A stretch of DNA of 64,000 nt, from assembly GCA_965230965.1 (NCBI GenBank), contig OZ246401.1, positions 372,001 to 436,000 on the forward strand. Direction: 5' to 3'. The notes beneath the pieces are model-generated. The model worked only from the letters and a program-made list of their open reading frames with translations. It made no database searches and was not told where the DNA came from. A program made the position numbers and the translations under genes. Below, in pieces: positions 34,291 through 43,004 of this stretch (position 1 is its first letter; every line of letters begins with the position of its first letter). The DNA comes from OLB23 sp965230965. GTDB lineage: Bacteria; Patescibacteriota; Microgenomatia; UBA1406; HO2-37-13b.

Positions 34291-34825
34291 GTTTGAAGTT
34301 ACTTTTAAAAAGGAATAAAGCACTTAAGGTAAATCCACATTTAATTTTTCCACTCTGTACATAGCTGTCGACTTCATCAAAAGTAAAATGTTGAACATGC
34401 ATACCTATTTCATTGAAGTCAGTTTGTTGAGACCCCAATGCAAGATCTTGACCAACATAGATAAAGACCTCTTGATTACTCATTCCTGGCTCACCATACA
34501 AGGTACCTAACAAAGTTAATTTTTTTGCATCTATACCGGCTTCTTCTTTAAGCTCTCTACGAGCTGTTTCCATTGGATCGCTTTCATTTTCCATCATACC
34601 CATCGGGATTTGCCAAAAATAATCTCGAGAAGGGTATCTATACTGTTCTATAAAATAGAGACCTGTGCTATCAATAGCAACCACACCAGCTGCATTTTTA
34701 AATGGTTTTACATAATATGCATGTTCCCAATTATTACCATCAAGTGTAACTTCATCAACTTTGATTTCGACAAATTTATTTCTGTAGATAGATCTAGAAG
34801 AAACGGTTTGGGGAATTTTATTCAT
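34283..34825 (-). CDS. Nudix hydrolase, ADP-ribose pyrophosphatase-like
   Basis: 180 aa. The complete Nudix box GMMENESDPMETARRELKEE runs into AGI. The upstream AGVVAIDSTGLYFIEQYRYP and downstream LGTLYGEPGMSNQEVFIYVG match the NudF/ADP-ribose and GDP-mannose pyrophosphatase group (the E-P-G-S/M loop). It probably hydrolyses ADP-ribose or nucleotide sugars. Overlaps the next Nudix gene. A TATAAT lies about 14 nt upstream of the ATG. Confidence 0.9.
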   Translation of the reverse strand: MNKIPQTVSSRSIYRNKFVEIKVDEVTLDGNNWEHAYYVKPFKNAAGVVAIDSTGLYFIEQYRYPSRDYFWQIPMGMMENESDPMETARRELKEEAGIDAKKLTLLGTLYGEPGMSNQEVFIYVGQDLALGSQQTDFNEIGMHVQHFTFDEVDSYVQSGKIKCGFTLSALFLFKSNFKHE

Positions 34826-34851
34826 AAAATCCTAGAGGCATTATAAGCCTC

Positions 34852-35544
34852 CTAAGCTTCGGAAGCAAGTTCGAAGATTTTTTTCCATGTTGGCAGCCAA
34901 ATTGTATGAATAAGATTGTGGCCAACAACATTGATAATAACATGTCGTGTTCCTGGCAAAAGACTATTATCATGACCTACCATCTGGTCAGAAACTGCTG
35001 CGATACAAATTATTCTATCTTTGTGCAAAATAGGCTTTTTTAGAAGTTCGCGAGAATATGCACTATTATTAATTAATTCGCTGTGCGGTTTTGAAAACGG
35101 CATTAAAAACCCAGCAACCGCACCTTTGAATGGTGTGCCAACAGCAATGAAAAGTTTGATGCGCTTCCATGCATATTCCTCAGACAAATATTCAAGACAT
35201 GTAAGCCCCCCACCACTAATGCCAACAAGAATGAGATCATTCCCAGGAATTGTATCGAGAAATATTTTCAAATCATGAGCACTTTCTTTAAATCCATCTT
35301 TTAAAAGTGGGAGATTTATACTGTGTGTTTCAAAACCGCGATTTTCTAAATAATATTTCATCAAAAAATGGAGTGGATTTCTTCTAAACCATCGCTCAAC
35401 TAAAATAATTGTTCCTTTTTTATCGGTTTGCTTTTTGTGGTGAAATGGAAGAACATAGTTGAGAATACTTAGTGGTCCATGAAAGATAACGAGAAGAAAT
35501 TCCAAAATCCACTGAAAAAAATGCTCGACACGATCAATGATCAT
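34852..35544 (-). CDS. Lipase-like alpha/beta hydrolase with N-terminal TM
   Basis: 230 aa. Residues about 10-32 are hydrophobic (FFQWILEFLLVIFHGPLSIL), possibly a membrane anchor. The nucleophile elbow DLILVGISGGGLTCLEYLSE (G-I-S-G-G) and a late His in NVVGHNLIHTIW support a serine hydrolase. The Asp may be in AAVSDQMVGHDN. The usual HG oxyanion strand reads LVERWFRR, so the family match is distant. Substrate unknown. Confidence 0.65.
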   Translation of the reverse strand: MIIDRVEHFFQWILEFLLVIFHGPLSILNYVLPFHHKKQTDKKGTIILVERWFRRNPLHFLMKYYLENRGFETHSINLPLLKDGFKESAHDLKIFLDTIPGNDLILVGISGGGLTCLEYLSEEYAWKRIKLFIAVGTPFKGAVAGFLMPFSKPHSELINNSAYSRELLKKPILHKDRIICIAAVSDQMVGHDNSLLPGTRHVIINVVGHNLIHTIWLPTWKKIFELASEA

Positions 35545-35579
35545 ACATGTATGATACCAAATGTTATTATTAGTTCATT

Positions 35580-36242
35580 ATGGGAGTGAAAATCGATCCT
35601 TCGTGGAAAGCTGCTTTAGAAAGTGAGTTTGAAAAAGAATATTGGAAAAAACTCACTGATGAGATTCGTTCTCAATATTTGAGTACAACCGTATATCCCC
35701 CTTCTAATCAGGTTTTTAAGGCATTTGACCTTTGTCCGTTTGAAAAAGTTAAAGTTGTCATTGTTGGTCAGGATCCTTATCACGGCAGGGGTCAGGCAAA
35801 TGGTCTATCTTTTGCTGTTAATGAAGGCGTGCAAGCTCCCCCTTCTTTGAAGAATATATACAAAGAAATTTCACAAGATCTTGGGTATGCTCCTGAACCG
35901 TCAGGTGATCTATCGAGATGGGCAAATCAGGGCGTCCTGATGCTTAACAGCGTATTAACTGTGCTTGCCGGGAAGCCTGCATCGCATGCTGGGGTGGGGT
36001 GGGAGCTGTTTACTGATGCTGTTATCAGAACACTGAACGAAGAAAAAAAGCATATTGTGTATATGTTATGGGGAAGATATGCACAGACAAAAGGTGAATC
36101 GATCGATAGAGATAATAATCTTGTGTTGACGTCTGGTCATCCATCTCCTTATTCTGCTACTCTATTTTTTGGCAAACATCACTTTAGTCAATGTAATGCA
36201 TATTTAGAAAAACACGGTATGTCAGCAATTAATTGGAGGTAA
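35580..36242 (+). CDS. ung: Uracil-DNA glycosylase, family 1
   Basis: Removes uracil from DNA. Motif A VIVGQDPYHGRGQANGLSF carries the water-activating Asp65. Motif B is HPSPYSA (canonical HPSPLSA) with the catalytic His and the minor-groove loop. QGVLMLNSVLTV and VYMLWGRYAQ are the other conserved strands. 220 aa is full length. Divergent from the hydrolase with a 35-nt gap and upstream of a GT-C gene. Confidence 0.96.
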   Translation: MGVKIDPSWKAALESEFEKEYWKKLTDEIRSQYLSTTVYPPSNQVFKAFDLCPFEKVKVVIVGQDPYHGRGQANGLSFAVNEGVQAPPSLKNIYKEISQDLGYAPEPSGDLSRWANQGVLMLNSVLTVLAGKPASHAGVGWELFTDAVIRTLNEEKKHIVYMLWGRYAQTKGESIDRDNNLVLTSGHPSPYSATLFFGKHHFSQCNAYLEKHGMSAINWR

Positions 36243-36255
36243 TATTAGATGTAAC

Positions 36256-37767
36256 ATGTATATATTTTTACTCTCAATTTCATATTTATTTCTCCGTCTC
36301 TTAAATTTAACGAAAATTCCGATTTTTAATGATGAGGCAATTTACTTAGACTGGGGATGGCGAGAAGTACATTTTCCGAATTCATTGTATTACTCTCTTT
36401 TCGATGGCAAACAGCCACTACTGATGTGGGTTTTCGGTTTTATGCAAAACTATTTCGATGATCCGTTACTTGCTGGACGCTTAGTTTCGGTACTTACAGG
36501 GCTAGCAACACTTTTTGGACTTTATATTTTGGTAAAAAAACTTTACGACAAAAAAATCGCATTCATTGCTTCAGGAATGTATATAATAACTCCTATCTTT
36601 TCTTTCTTCGATCGCCAAGCGCTCATGGAAAGTTCAATCGGGCTTGTACTTGTGTGGAGCACATTTGCTTATATTTCGCTTATTGAGAAGCACGAAATGA
36701 AATATGTTGTATTACTTGGTGTAATGCTTGGGTTAGGTTTTTTTATAAAATCAACAACTCTCTTATTTATATTTTCCTTTTTCATAATTACAATACTAGT
36801 ACTCTTTCATAAAAACTTTCAAAAGAAAATTTCAAATAAATCTTATTTGATAGATCTCATTTTTTCAGGGATTATTAGCCTGATGGTAATTTTCCCACTA
36901 TTATCACAGCAACAATATTGGGAGACATTACATCTAAATAATCGCTTTTCATTTTCATCTCGCGAGTTACTTTCATTTCCCGTTTCGCATTGGATAAGCA
37001 ATATAATAAAAACTCTTGAAATCACGTTTTGGCATGTAACCCCACCGTTTTTTTTACTTTTTATTTATGGAGTATTAATGACGTACAAATCAAAATCTAT
37101 AATAAGGAAAATCGTTCTTTTACTTATAACTTTGAATGTGGTCCTTTTCATAATGTTAACCAAATCTCCTTCACCTCGATATTTAGCAAGTCTATTGCCC
37201 TTAACACTTATTTATATAGCTGTAGGAGGGGAAAAAATACTAGACAATAAAAATGTGTTTTGTAAAATGTATTTTTACTTATGTTTAACATGTGCTTTCG
37301 GTTTAGTTACTATTCAAATTCTCACTCCAATTAGATATTTTTCACTGTTTGAAAAAGTAACGAGGTTTTCACTTAAAACAGAATATGTAACGAGCTGGAC
37401 GTCTGGATATGGAATTCCTGAAACAATAGATTTTCTTAAGGAAAAGAAGAAACCAATAATAGTAGGTGTTCGTGTTGATTCTGGAAATCCAGAGAGTGCG
37501 ATTCTCACTTACTTTCATAGTTCAAAAAATGTTAAGCCTGGATATTTTGATGCAGCTTTGATAAACACTGATCTCTCCAAAATTGATTGCATTACATTTC
37601 CGAACGAATTTTATTTCGTAAGTAGAGGTTCGCAGTTTGCTGGAATGGAAAAATATTTGTTAGAGGTCAAGAGATTTAATAAACCAGGTGGTGAAGAGTT
37701 TGTTGGTGTTTACACAATGAAACCTAATTGTAAAGGCCGTTCATTGAAGATGAGCAAGATCCTCTAA
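36256..37767 (+). CDS. GT39/PMT-like membrane glycosyltransferase
   Basis: 503 aa with about ten TMs. The opening LTKIPIFNDEAIYLDWGWRE has the D-E dyad of ArnT/PMT first loops, then DGKQPLLMWVFGFMQNYF and AGRLVSVLTGLATLFGLY, which is canonical GT39 spacing. A soluble C-terminal domain (about 370-503) follows. It uses a polyprenyl-linked sugar to glycosylate proteins or lipids outside the cell. Its last 27 nt overlap the convergent HD-domain gene. Locally more AT-rich than its neighbours. Confidence 0.9.
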   Translation: MYIFLLSISYLFLRLLNLTKIPIFNDEAIYLDWGWREVHFPNSLYYSLFDGKQPLLMWVFGFMQNYFDDPLLAGRLVSVLTGLATLFGLYILVKKLYDKKIAFIASGMYIITPIFSFFDRQALMESSIGLVLVWSTFAYISLIEKHEMKYVVLLGVMLGLGFFIKSTTLLFIFSFFIITILVLFHKNFQKKISNKSYLIDLIFSGIISLMVIFPLLSQQQYWETLHLNNRFSFSSRELLSFPVSHWISNIIKTLEITFWHVTPPFFLLFIYGVLMTYKSKSIIRKIVLLLITLNVVLFIMLTKSPSPRYLASLLPLTLIYIAVGGEKILDNKNVFCKMYFYLCLTCAFGLVTIQILTPIRYFSLFEKVTRFSLKTEYVTSWTSGYGIPETIDFLKEKKKPIIVGVRVDSGNPESAILTYFHSSKNVKPGYFDAALINTDLSKIDCITFPNEFYFVSRGSQFAGMEKYLLEVKRFNKPGGEEFVGVYTMKPNCKGRSLKMSKIL

Positions 37768-38304
37768 GGCTTTTTTATAAAAAGGTTCCGCAAGTTTTTT
37801 TCCTTCCGGGATTTGAATGCGATTATACATGTAATCAAACTTTTCTTTAACTTGTTCTTTCGAATATTTCTTTGGAATATTTTTTATGAATCGCGAACTG
37901 TTTATCTCTAGAAATGAAATACTGTCTGCCGCTTGAATCAAATTTTGTTCTGCATCCCCACCCATTTCGTGACGCATGATAATATGTTTCACTTTTTCAA
38001 TAAAATCTTTTGGCACATTATGTTGTAAAAGAAATTCTTCGGTGAACTTTGCGGATCTTTCTCCATGCCAAAGATTGTATATCTCATCATCCCAAATGAT
38101 ATTGGCTCCTTCTTCATCGCTTCCTTGTGGAACACGTCCCTCAGAAAAAGCTCGCTCGACATCATGAGTAATACATGCAACAATCAGTTCTGCTGATGCA
38201 TTGGGATCAAGCTGCTTAACCCAATATCCTGTTTGCAATAAATGGTCGGCATTGTAGTGAATTTCTTTTATCCAGTTTTCTGTTTCTTGTATGATGCTGT
38301 CCAT
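37741..38304 (-). CDS. HD-domain metal-dependent phosphohydrolase
   Basis: 187 aa from the ATG at 38304 (MDSIIQETENWIKEIHYNAD). All HD ligands are visible: His in NADHLLQTG, the HD pair in CITHDVERAF, His in WHGERSAKF, His in IIMRHEMGGD, and Asp in QAADSISFLE. Probably hydrolyses a nucleotide phosphate; the substrate is unknown. It overlaps the upstream small coiled-coil membrane gene (38268-38546) by 37 nt, so they are likely co-expressed. Confidence 0.85.
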   Translation of the reverse strand: MDSIIQETENWIKEIHYNADHLLQTGYWVKQLDPNASAELIVACITHDVERAFSEGRVPQGSDEEGANIIWDDEIYNLWHGERSAKFTEEFLLQHNVPKDFIEKVKHIIMRHEMGGDAEQNLIQAADSISFLEINSSRFIKNIPKKYSKEQVKEKFDYMYNRIQIPEGKKLAEPFYKKALEDLAHLQ

Positions 38305-38546
38305 ATTCTTTTGAAGAAGGGCAATGATAATGTTGAAAGTAAGAAGCCGAGCGATGGGACGATGGCATGGAGCCAAAAATTGGAGACGCCTATTGCACGG
38401 AGATATAATGCGACTGAAAAATATGTAAAGATGATAATCAAACCTTTTCTCGCATAACTACCTTCCCAGGCCTTATCAATTTCAACTGATTGATTTCTCG
38501 ATTCGATTTTTGCTACCCGTTTTTCTAGATTCTCGATTGATGCCAT
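38268..38546 (-). CDS. Two-TM protein with N-terminal coiled coil
   Basis: 92 aa. Residues 1-20 are a short coiled coil (MASIENLEKRVAKIESRNQS), then TM1 (GLIIIFTYFSVALYLRAIGV) and TM2 (LHAIVPSLGFLLSTLSLPFF). This arrangement is common in CPR genomes but has no assigned role. Co-oriented and overlapping with the HD phosphohydrolase. Confidence 0.65.
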   Translation of the reverse strand: MASIENLEKRVAKIESRNQSVEIDKAWEGSYARKGLIIIFTYFSVALYLRAIGVSNFWLHAIVPSLGFLLSTLSLPFFKRIWTASYKKQKTG

Positions 38547-38579
38547 GAGTGAAAGTATAACAAAAGCTATAATAGGAGT

Positions 38580-38711
38580 ATGAAAAAGTCGACGTTCTCG
38601 CTTTTAGAATACAAGAATAATTTCGTTTATATCATAAAAGATATAGACAAGAAAATTCTTGCGCTACTGGGAACTGAGATGCTGCGGGACAGGGATTCGA
38701 ACCCCGATTAA
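38580..38711 (+). CDS. 43-aa ORF ending antisense inside tRNA-Gln
   Basis: ATG at 38580 with TATAAT immediately upstream (gap 6 nt, spelling AGGAGT). It encodes MKKSTFSLLEYKNNFVYIIK..., then runs into the complement of the tRNA, ending RDRDSNPD. The first 31 residues look protein-like; the last part is only tRNA antisense. Either a real small gene abutting the tRNA or one whose 3' end was replaced. Confidence 0.3.
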   Translation: MKKSTFSLLEYKNNFVYIIKDIDKKILALLGTEMLRDRDSNPD

Positions 38712-38752
38712 CTGATTCAGAGTCAGTCGTGCTACCATTACACCATCCCGCA
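38682..38752 (-). tRNA. trnQ: tRNA-Gln (CTG anticodon)
   Basis: Clover-leaf on the minus strand: acceptor 5'-TGCGGGA/TCCCGCA-3' with discriminator G, D-arm GTGT-AATGGTA-GCAC, anticodon stem ACTGA/TCAGT with loop CTCTGAA (anticodon CTG, reads CAG), variable TAAT, T-arm CGGGG-TTCGAAT-CCCTG. The weak U1-A72 pair and G73 fit tRNA-Gln identity. CCA is not encoded. Confidence 0.95.
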
Positions 38753-38770
38753 AAGATGTGTAATTATACC

Positions 38771-39046
38771 TTATTGCTCTAAATCGGAGAGATCCTCAGT
38801 AGAAGTCTGATCAAGCTTTTTGAACATTGCATCAATCTCTTCACTCGTTGTTGAAGCACCCTTTACTTTAGATGTACCATAACGCAATGTTTCTTCTTCT
38901 TGCTCAACTTTTTTGATATCAGCTCGATACCAACACCACATTATCGCAATACCAATTAATACTGTAATAACAGCTGGTACGAGCCAGTAGCTTGATGATT
39001 GTTTTTTGGTTTTATGCGTCTTTGCGACAGCTTTTCTTTTTGCCAT
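38771..39046 (-). CDS. Small anchored protein, 91 aa
   Basis: Basic N-terminus (MAKRKAVAKTHKTKKQSSSY), one TM (WLVPAVITVLIGIAIMWCWY) and an acidic C-terminal tail (EEIDAMFKKLDQTSTEDLSD). The opposite charges on either side of the membrane suggest Nin-Cout topology. One base separates it from the upstream signal-peptide gene; probably one operon. Function unknown. Confidence 0.7.
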   Translation of the reverse strand: MAKRKAVAKTHKTKKQSSSYWLVPAVITVLIGIAIMWCWYRADIKKVEQEEETLRYGTSKVKGASTTSEEIDAMFKKLDQTSTEDLSDLEQ

Positions 39047-39047
39047 A

Positions 39048-39596
39048 TTAGTCTCGAAGTGCTTTTAAGTCAGCACGAATTGTGGTGTTGTAAAAACTTC
39101 TAATATCTTTTTCATCAGCAAGCACCGTCTTGTGTTTTGCTTGCGCAGCTGTTAAAGCATCTTTAAAAGCGCCCTGTGAATCACCACAAGCATATTCTTG
39201 TGTCTTTTTGAGTGCATCGATAAATGCAACGCGATCAGTATTGAATTTTTCAATCTTTGTATTCAAAGTTGCAAGATCTGTACGAAGTTTTGAAACATCT
39301 TTACCTTTTGCAGACATCTCAAGAATAACCTTGCCAATTTTTTCCTTCATCATTTCATATTGACGCACATGCATTTTATGCGTGTTATCAAAATTGGTGA
39401 TTTTGTTTGCGATGCGCTCTTCAATTCTTTCACATGCAGCGTCAGTTTTTTCTTCACGCTTTTCCTTTTTGGCTTCGCGTTTTTCTTGCATGCGCTCTTT
39501 GACAGCTTCCATCTTGTCGCCACGCGCTTGGGCCTGTGGGACAACGAAAGTAAGAACGGTTAAAAGTGTTATGAATGAGAGCAGTGTAGTTTTCAT
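39048..39596 (-). CDS. Secreted coiled-coil protein
   Basis: 182 aa. Signal peptide of about 24 residues (LLSFITLLTVLTFVVPQAQA), followed by a nearly all-helical Lys/Glu-rich domain (KERMQEKREAKKEKREEKTD). Two Cys, one near residue 54 and one near 137. TATAAT ends 7 nt before the ATG. Resembles the periplasmic heptad-repeat proteins that CPR encode abundantly. Function unknown. Confidence 0.75.
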   Translation of the reverse strand: MKTTLLSFITLLTVLTFVVPQAQARGDKMEAVKERMQEKREAKKEKREEKTDAACERIEERIANKITNFDNTHKMHVRQYEMMKEKIGKVILEMSAKGKDVSKLRTDLATLNTKIEKFNTDRVAFIDALKKTQEYACGDSQGAFKDALTAAQAKHKTVLADEKDIRSFYNTTIRADLKALRD

Positions 39597-39604
39597 ATCT
39601 TTGA

Positions 39605-40303
39605 TTATACCGAAATTTTTTCGTGGTGGTCAAGAAAGAGATCGCATTCTGGACCAATACAGTCTTTCCCTACCTGATGTCCTTTGTGATTATTGAACAT
39701 CTTTTCATAATCATTGAGATGTTGCACAACTTGTTCTGGCGTGACGGCATATTTGAACACACGATATTCTTCTTCGCGAACACGCATGTTATTCCAAAAT
39801 GCATCAAGAATGTTTTTCCAGAAGGCCCCGTAGAAAATCAGGGGTTTATGATGACCAAAGTAGAGACGCGCGATACACCAGGCCATTGCAAACTCTGAGA
39901 CTGTGCCGGTGCCGCCATTGAAGACGACGTACGCATCGCCCATTTCGATAAGACGTCGCGTACGCTCAATATAATTTGCCTCTTGGTATTCTGCATCGGC
40001 GAATTGTATTGTTGGCTCGTGACGACCTTCAAAATGTGTCGCGTTTGTCGGCACGTAATATACAACTTCTACGCGGCCGCCCGCATCTTTTGCTCCTTTT
40101 GAGGCCGCGTACATAACGCCAGGACCGCCGCCGTTAATAATAGTGCGGCCGCTTTTTGCGACCAGTTGTGCTGATTGATAGGCACCGATGTATTCGGCAT
40201 CGTCTGTGTGCGATTCGGCATAGCCAAAAAAGGTCACGTTTTTTAAGACCGTTTTGACCGGACTATCGTCACTAATAAAAAGTTTCTCGTCTTTACTATC
40301 CAT
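39605..40303 (-). CDS. LOG-family (TIGR00730-type) Rossmann protein
   Basis: 232 aa. Visible are TIINGGGPGVMYAASKGAKD (GGGxxGxM) and YVVFNGGTGTVSEFAMAW (PGGxGTxxE, with Asn for Pro), the two halves of the nucleotide-monophosphate phosphoribohydrolase site. Family members cleave 5'-monophosphate nucleotides (cytokinin-activating LOG and bacterial YgdH/PpnN). It overlaps the transketolase stop by 8 nt. Confidence 0.88.
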   Translation of the reverse strand: MDSKDEKLFISDDSPVKTVLKNVTFFGYAESHTDDAEYIGAYQSAQLVAKSGRTIINGGGPGVMYAASKGAKDAGGRVEVVYYVPTNATHFEGRHEPTIQFADAEYQEANYIERTRRLIEMGDAYVVFNGGTGTVSEFAMAWCIARLYFGHHKPLIFYGAFWKNILDAFWNNMRVREEEYRVFKYAVTPEQVVQHLNDYEKMFNNHKGHQVGKDCIGPECDLFLDHHEKISV

Positions 40304-42131
40304 TCAATATGTCTTTAACTTTTGTAATAATTGCCGTTGCTGAAATGTCTTCATATTCTAACAATTCATGTGGCTTGCCGCTGCGCGGCATTTTTTTCAC
40401 CGCAAGAATATGCACTCTTGCATTTGTATCAGCAAGCTCAGCAGCAACAGCCTCTCCAAGACCGCCGGCTTCATAATGATCTTCAACGGTAATAATCGCC
40501 TTAGTTTCTTTTGCTGCTTTGTGCAATGTTTCAGAATCAAGCGGCTTGACGCTGTAAAGATCAATCACACGAACAATAATATCTTCGCTCACTAAATCTT
40601 CATATGCCTGTAGCGCCTCATAAAGGGTTATTCCTGCAGCTACAATGGTCACTACATCATTTTTTGAATGGCGTAAAACCTTGGATCCGCCAATGGGAAA
40701 ATCATCTTTTGAGTCATACAGTGTTTCGGTATTTCCCCGTGTTGTACGAATATAGGTTATGCCTTTTGTATGAGCCATTTCTGATGTCAATTTTTCAGCA
40801 GATACATGATCGGCAGGGTATAATACGGTACTATTCAAAAACGTGCGGAACATAGCAATATCCTCAAGACCCATTTGTGTCGCACCATCTTCGCCGATAG
40901 AAACGCCTGCATGCGACCCAGCTACATTAATATGTGCGCCGGAATATTGTGCGGTACGCAACTGGTCAAAGGCGCGCGATAAAAATGCTGCAAATGTTGA
41001 AACAAACGGCATTTTGCCGCGGAGCGCTAAACCAACAGCTACGCCAACCATATTTTGCTCCGCAATAAACATTTCAAAAAACTTATCAGGATGCGCTTTC
41101 ATAAATGCATCCGAGAATGTTGAATTACTCGTTTCAGCATCAAGCACAACCATCTCCGGATGTTCCGGGAACATTTCAACAAGCGCATGACCATAAGCTT
41201 TTCTCGTTGATAGCGGCCCGATATATGATTCGTCCACTTCTATTGCCCGGGCCTCCATATCTTTATGCGGCTCCAATCGCTCCGGCTGGACAATCTTTCC
41301 CACAACAGTCATATCAACCGGGCCAAACTCTAGCAATAATTTTTCGCTATCTTCTTTTGATACAGCCTTCCCATGCCAATTATCCTTATCTTCAACCATC
41401 GGGAAACCTTTGCCTTTCAATGTTTTGGCAATAATCATAAATGGCTTGGTCGCTTTTTGAGCCTTCTGATAAGCTTCATCAATTTGCCTCATATCATGGC
41501 CATCGACAACTGTCGTTTCCCAACCAAACGCCTCAACTTTCAGTCGATAATTTTCAATATCATGACCGAGCATTGTCTCGCCGCGCTGACCCAAGCGATT
41601 GACATCAAGAATGCCAACGAGATTTTGCAATTTGTAGTGAGTAGCAACTTCCATGGCTTCCCAATTAGAGCCTTCTGCTAGTTCGCTATCACCCAAAAGC
41701 ACATATGTTTTATACGGAAGTTTATCTAAATATTGGGCATTTAGAGCCATGCCAAGACCTATAGATAAACCTTGTCCTAATGATCCCGTTGGCACCTCTG
41801 TGTATGGAAAAGCCATCGTTGGATGACCTTCAAGACGACTGCCAAATTCGCGTAAGGTCAATAATTCTTCAGCTGGGAAGGCTCCTGCGGCAGCCCATAG
41901 ACTATAGAAAAGCGGTGAGGCATGTCCTTTTGAAAAAATCAGTCGATCATTATTTGGATGTTGCGGATTATCAATAAAATAACGAAAATATCCACCAAAC
42001 ATAAGAACCGTCATCAATTCGACCGCTGAAAGGGAAGAAGTCAGATGGCCAGAACCTGCTTGCGTCGTCGATTGTAATATATGAACACGTAATCGTTTAG
42101 CTAAAGAAGATAATAGTTCGCTATTTTGCAT
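40296..42131 (-). CDS. tkt: Transketolase, complete single-chain
   Basis: 611 aa. TPP half: SGHLTSSLSAVELMTVLMFG, FSKGHASPLFYSLWAA, GSLGQGLSIGLGMALNAQYL, GDSELAEGSNWEAMEVA (the GDG-like TPP site reads GDS) and DVNRLGQRGE. Pyrimidine half: FEMFIAEQNMVGVAVGLALR with the catalytic Glu, then ITVEDHYEAGGLGEAVAAEL. Interconverts C2 units between sugar phosphates; in CPR it is a central part of the pentose-phosphate shunt. A split (two-gene) form is common in related lineages, so the single chain is worth noting. Followed by the LOG gene. Confidence 0.95.
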   Translation of the reverse strand: MQNSELLSSLAKRLRVHILQSTTQAGSGHLTSSLSAVELMTVLMFGGYFRYFIDNPQHPNNDRLIFSKGHASPLFYSLWAAAGAFPAEELLTLREFGSRLEGHPTMAFPYTEVPTGSLGQGLSIGLGMALNAQYLDKLPYKTYVLLGDSELAEGSNWEAMEVATHYKLQNLVGILDVNRLGQRGETMLGHDIENYRLKVEAFGWETTVVDGHDMRQIDEAYQKAQKATKPFMIIAKTLKGKGFPMVEDKDNWHGKAVSKEDSEKLLLEFGPVDMTVVGKIVQPERLEPHKDMEARAIEVDESYIGPLSTRKAYGHALVEMFPEHPEMVVLDAETSNSTFSDAFMKAHPDKFFEMFIAEQNMVGVAVGLALRGKMPFVSTFAAFLSRAFDQLRTAQYSGAHINVAGSHAGVSIGEDGATQMGLEDIAMFRTFLNSTVLYPADHVSAEKLTSEMAHTKGITYIRTTRGNTETLYDSKDDFPIGGSKVLRHSKNDVVTIVAAGITLYEALQAYEDLVSEDIIVRVIDLYSVKPLDSETLHKAAKETKAIITVEDHYEAGGLGEAVAAELADTNARVHILAVKKMPRSGKPHELLEYEDISATAIITKVKDILNG

Positions 42132-42155
42132 AAAAAGTAATGAATTTATAATACA

Positions 42156-42995
42156 TTAACGAGCAACTAATGCTGTTTGATAATTATTTGCCCATCCAAG
42201 ACCAATCTGACGACCATTTGGACTCATTAAAATAGCTTTATGCGGTGGGCTTGACCACCATCCATCAACAGCGCCTTGCGCAGTTGTATAGCTACAAGCT
42301 ACTGTTTCACCAATCACCTGTCCATTATAACCGGCACTTTTAGCACGCTCAAAAGGTGATGAACCACCTTCTCCCACATGTCCACATCTGCCGCGACCGC
42401 CTGCCATATACGTACTATGATCGCGAGCCGCAGTTGATAAATGGCCATCCAGCGACATTTCTTGCAAACCAGCTTCTTTGCGTCGCTGATTAATTAGTTG
42501 CAACATTTGCTGCTCCAGCGTTGATGGATTAGCCGGGACAGACGTAGGCTGCGCCGGCGGCCTCGTTGGCTGCGGAGCACGGGTTGGTTGTTCTACATAT
42601 ACTTCTGTTGGATTAGGATCTTGGGGATTATCTGGGCGTTGTGTCGGCTGAGGATAGTTGGGAGATTCTTTTGGCGCTCGCGTTGGACCGGTGTATTTAC
42701 CTGATGTCGTCGGAATAACTTCACCTGGCCCCGGCTCAAAAACCCAAGGCGGCGGCGTTTTTGAGGCAAGTTCCTTTTGACGTTTAATACTGCTTATGAC
42801 TGTTCTTATTTTTTCAGGAGCGTGCAACGCATACTCTTTTGCTGTTTGTGGAAGTTCTTGTACTTCATGAATAAATTCTGCACGGACTGTTGGAACAGGA
42901 CCTAAAAAAACTTTATCCAACAATACAACTGTCACAAGATACGCTGCACCTTGTGCGATAAGTATCTTTATGTAAAACGATGCTTTTCCTCCCAT
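42156..42995 (-). CDS. CAP/SCP-domain surface protein
   Basis: 279 aa. An N-terminal TM/signal anchor (ILIAQGAAYLVTVVLLDKVF) is followed by a Pro/Thr/Arg-rich stalk (residues about 95-165) and a CAP domain (about 165-279): LEQQMLQLINQRRKEAGLQE, AARDHSTYMAGGRGRCGH, GETVACSY and WWSSPPHKAILMSPNGRQIG. The CAP fold's His and Glu pocket residues are retained. Secreted CAP proteins bind lipids or act as surface adhesins; the precise role is unknown. Confidence 0.88.
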   Translation of the reverse strand: MGGKASFYIKILIAQGAAYLVTVVLLDKVFLGPVPTVRAEFIHEVQELPQTAKEYALHAPEKIRTVISSIKRQKELASKTPPPWVFEPGPGEVIPTTSGKYTGPTRAPKESPNYPQPTQRPDNPQDPNPTEVYVEQPTRAPQPTRPPAQPTSVPANPSTLEQQMLQLINQRRKEAGLQEMSLDGHLSTAARDHSTYMAGGRGRCGHVGEGGSSPFERAKSAGYNGQVIGETVACSYTTAQGAVDGWWSSPPHKAILMSPNGRQIGLGWANNYQTALVAR

Positions 42996-43004
42996 ATATT
43001 TATA

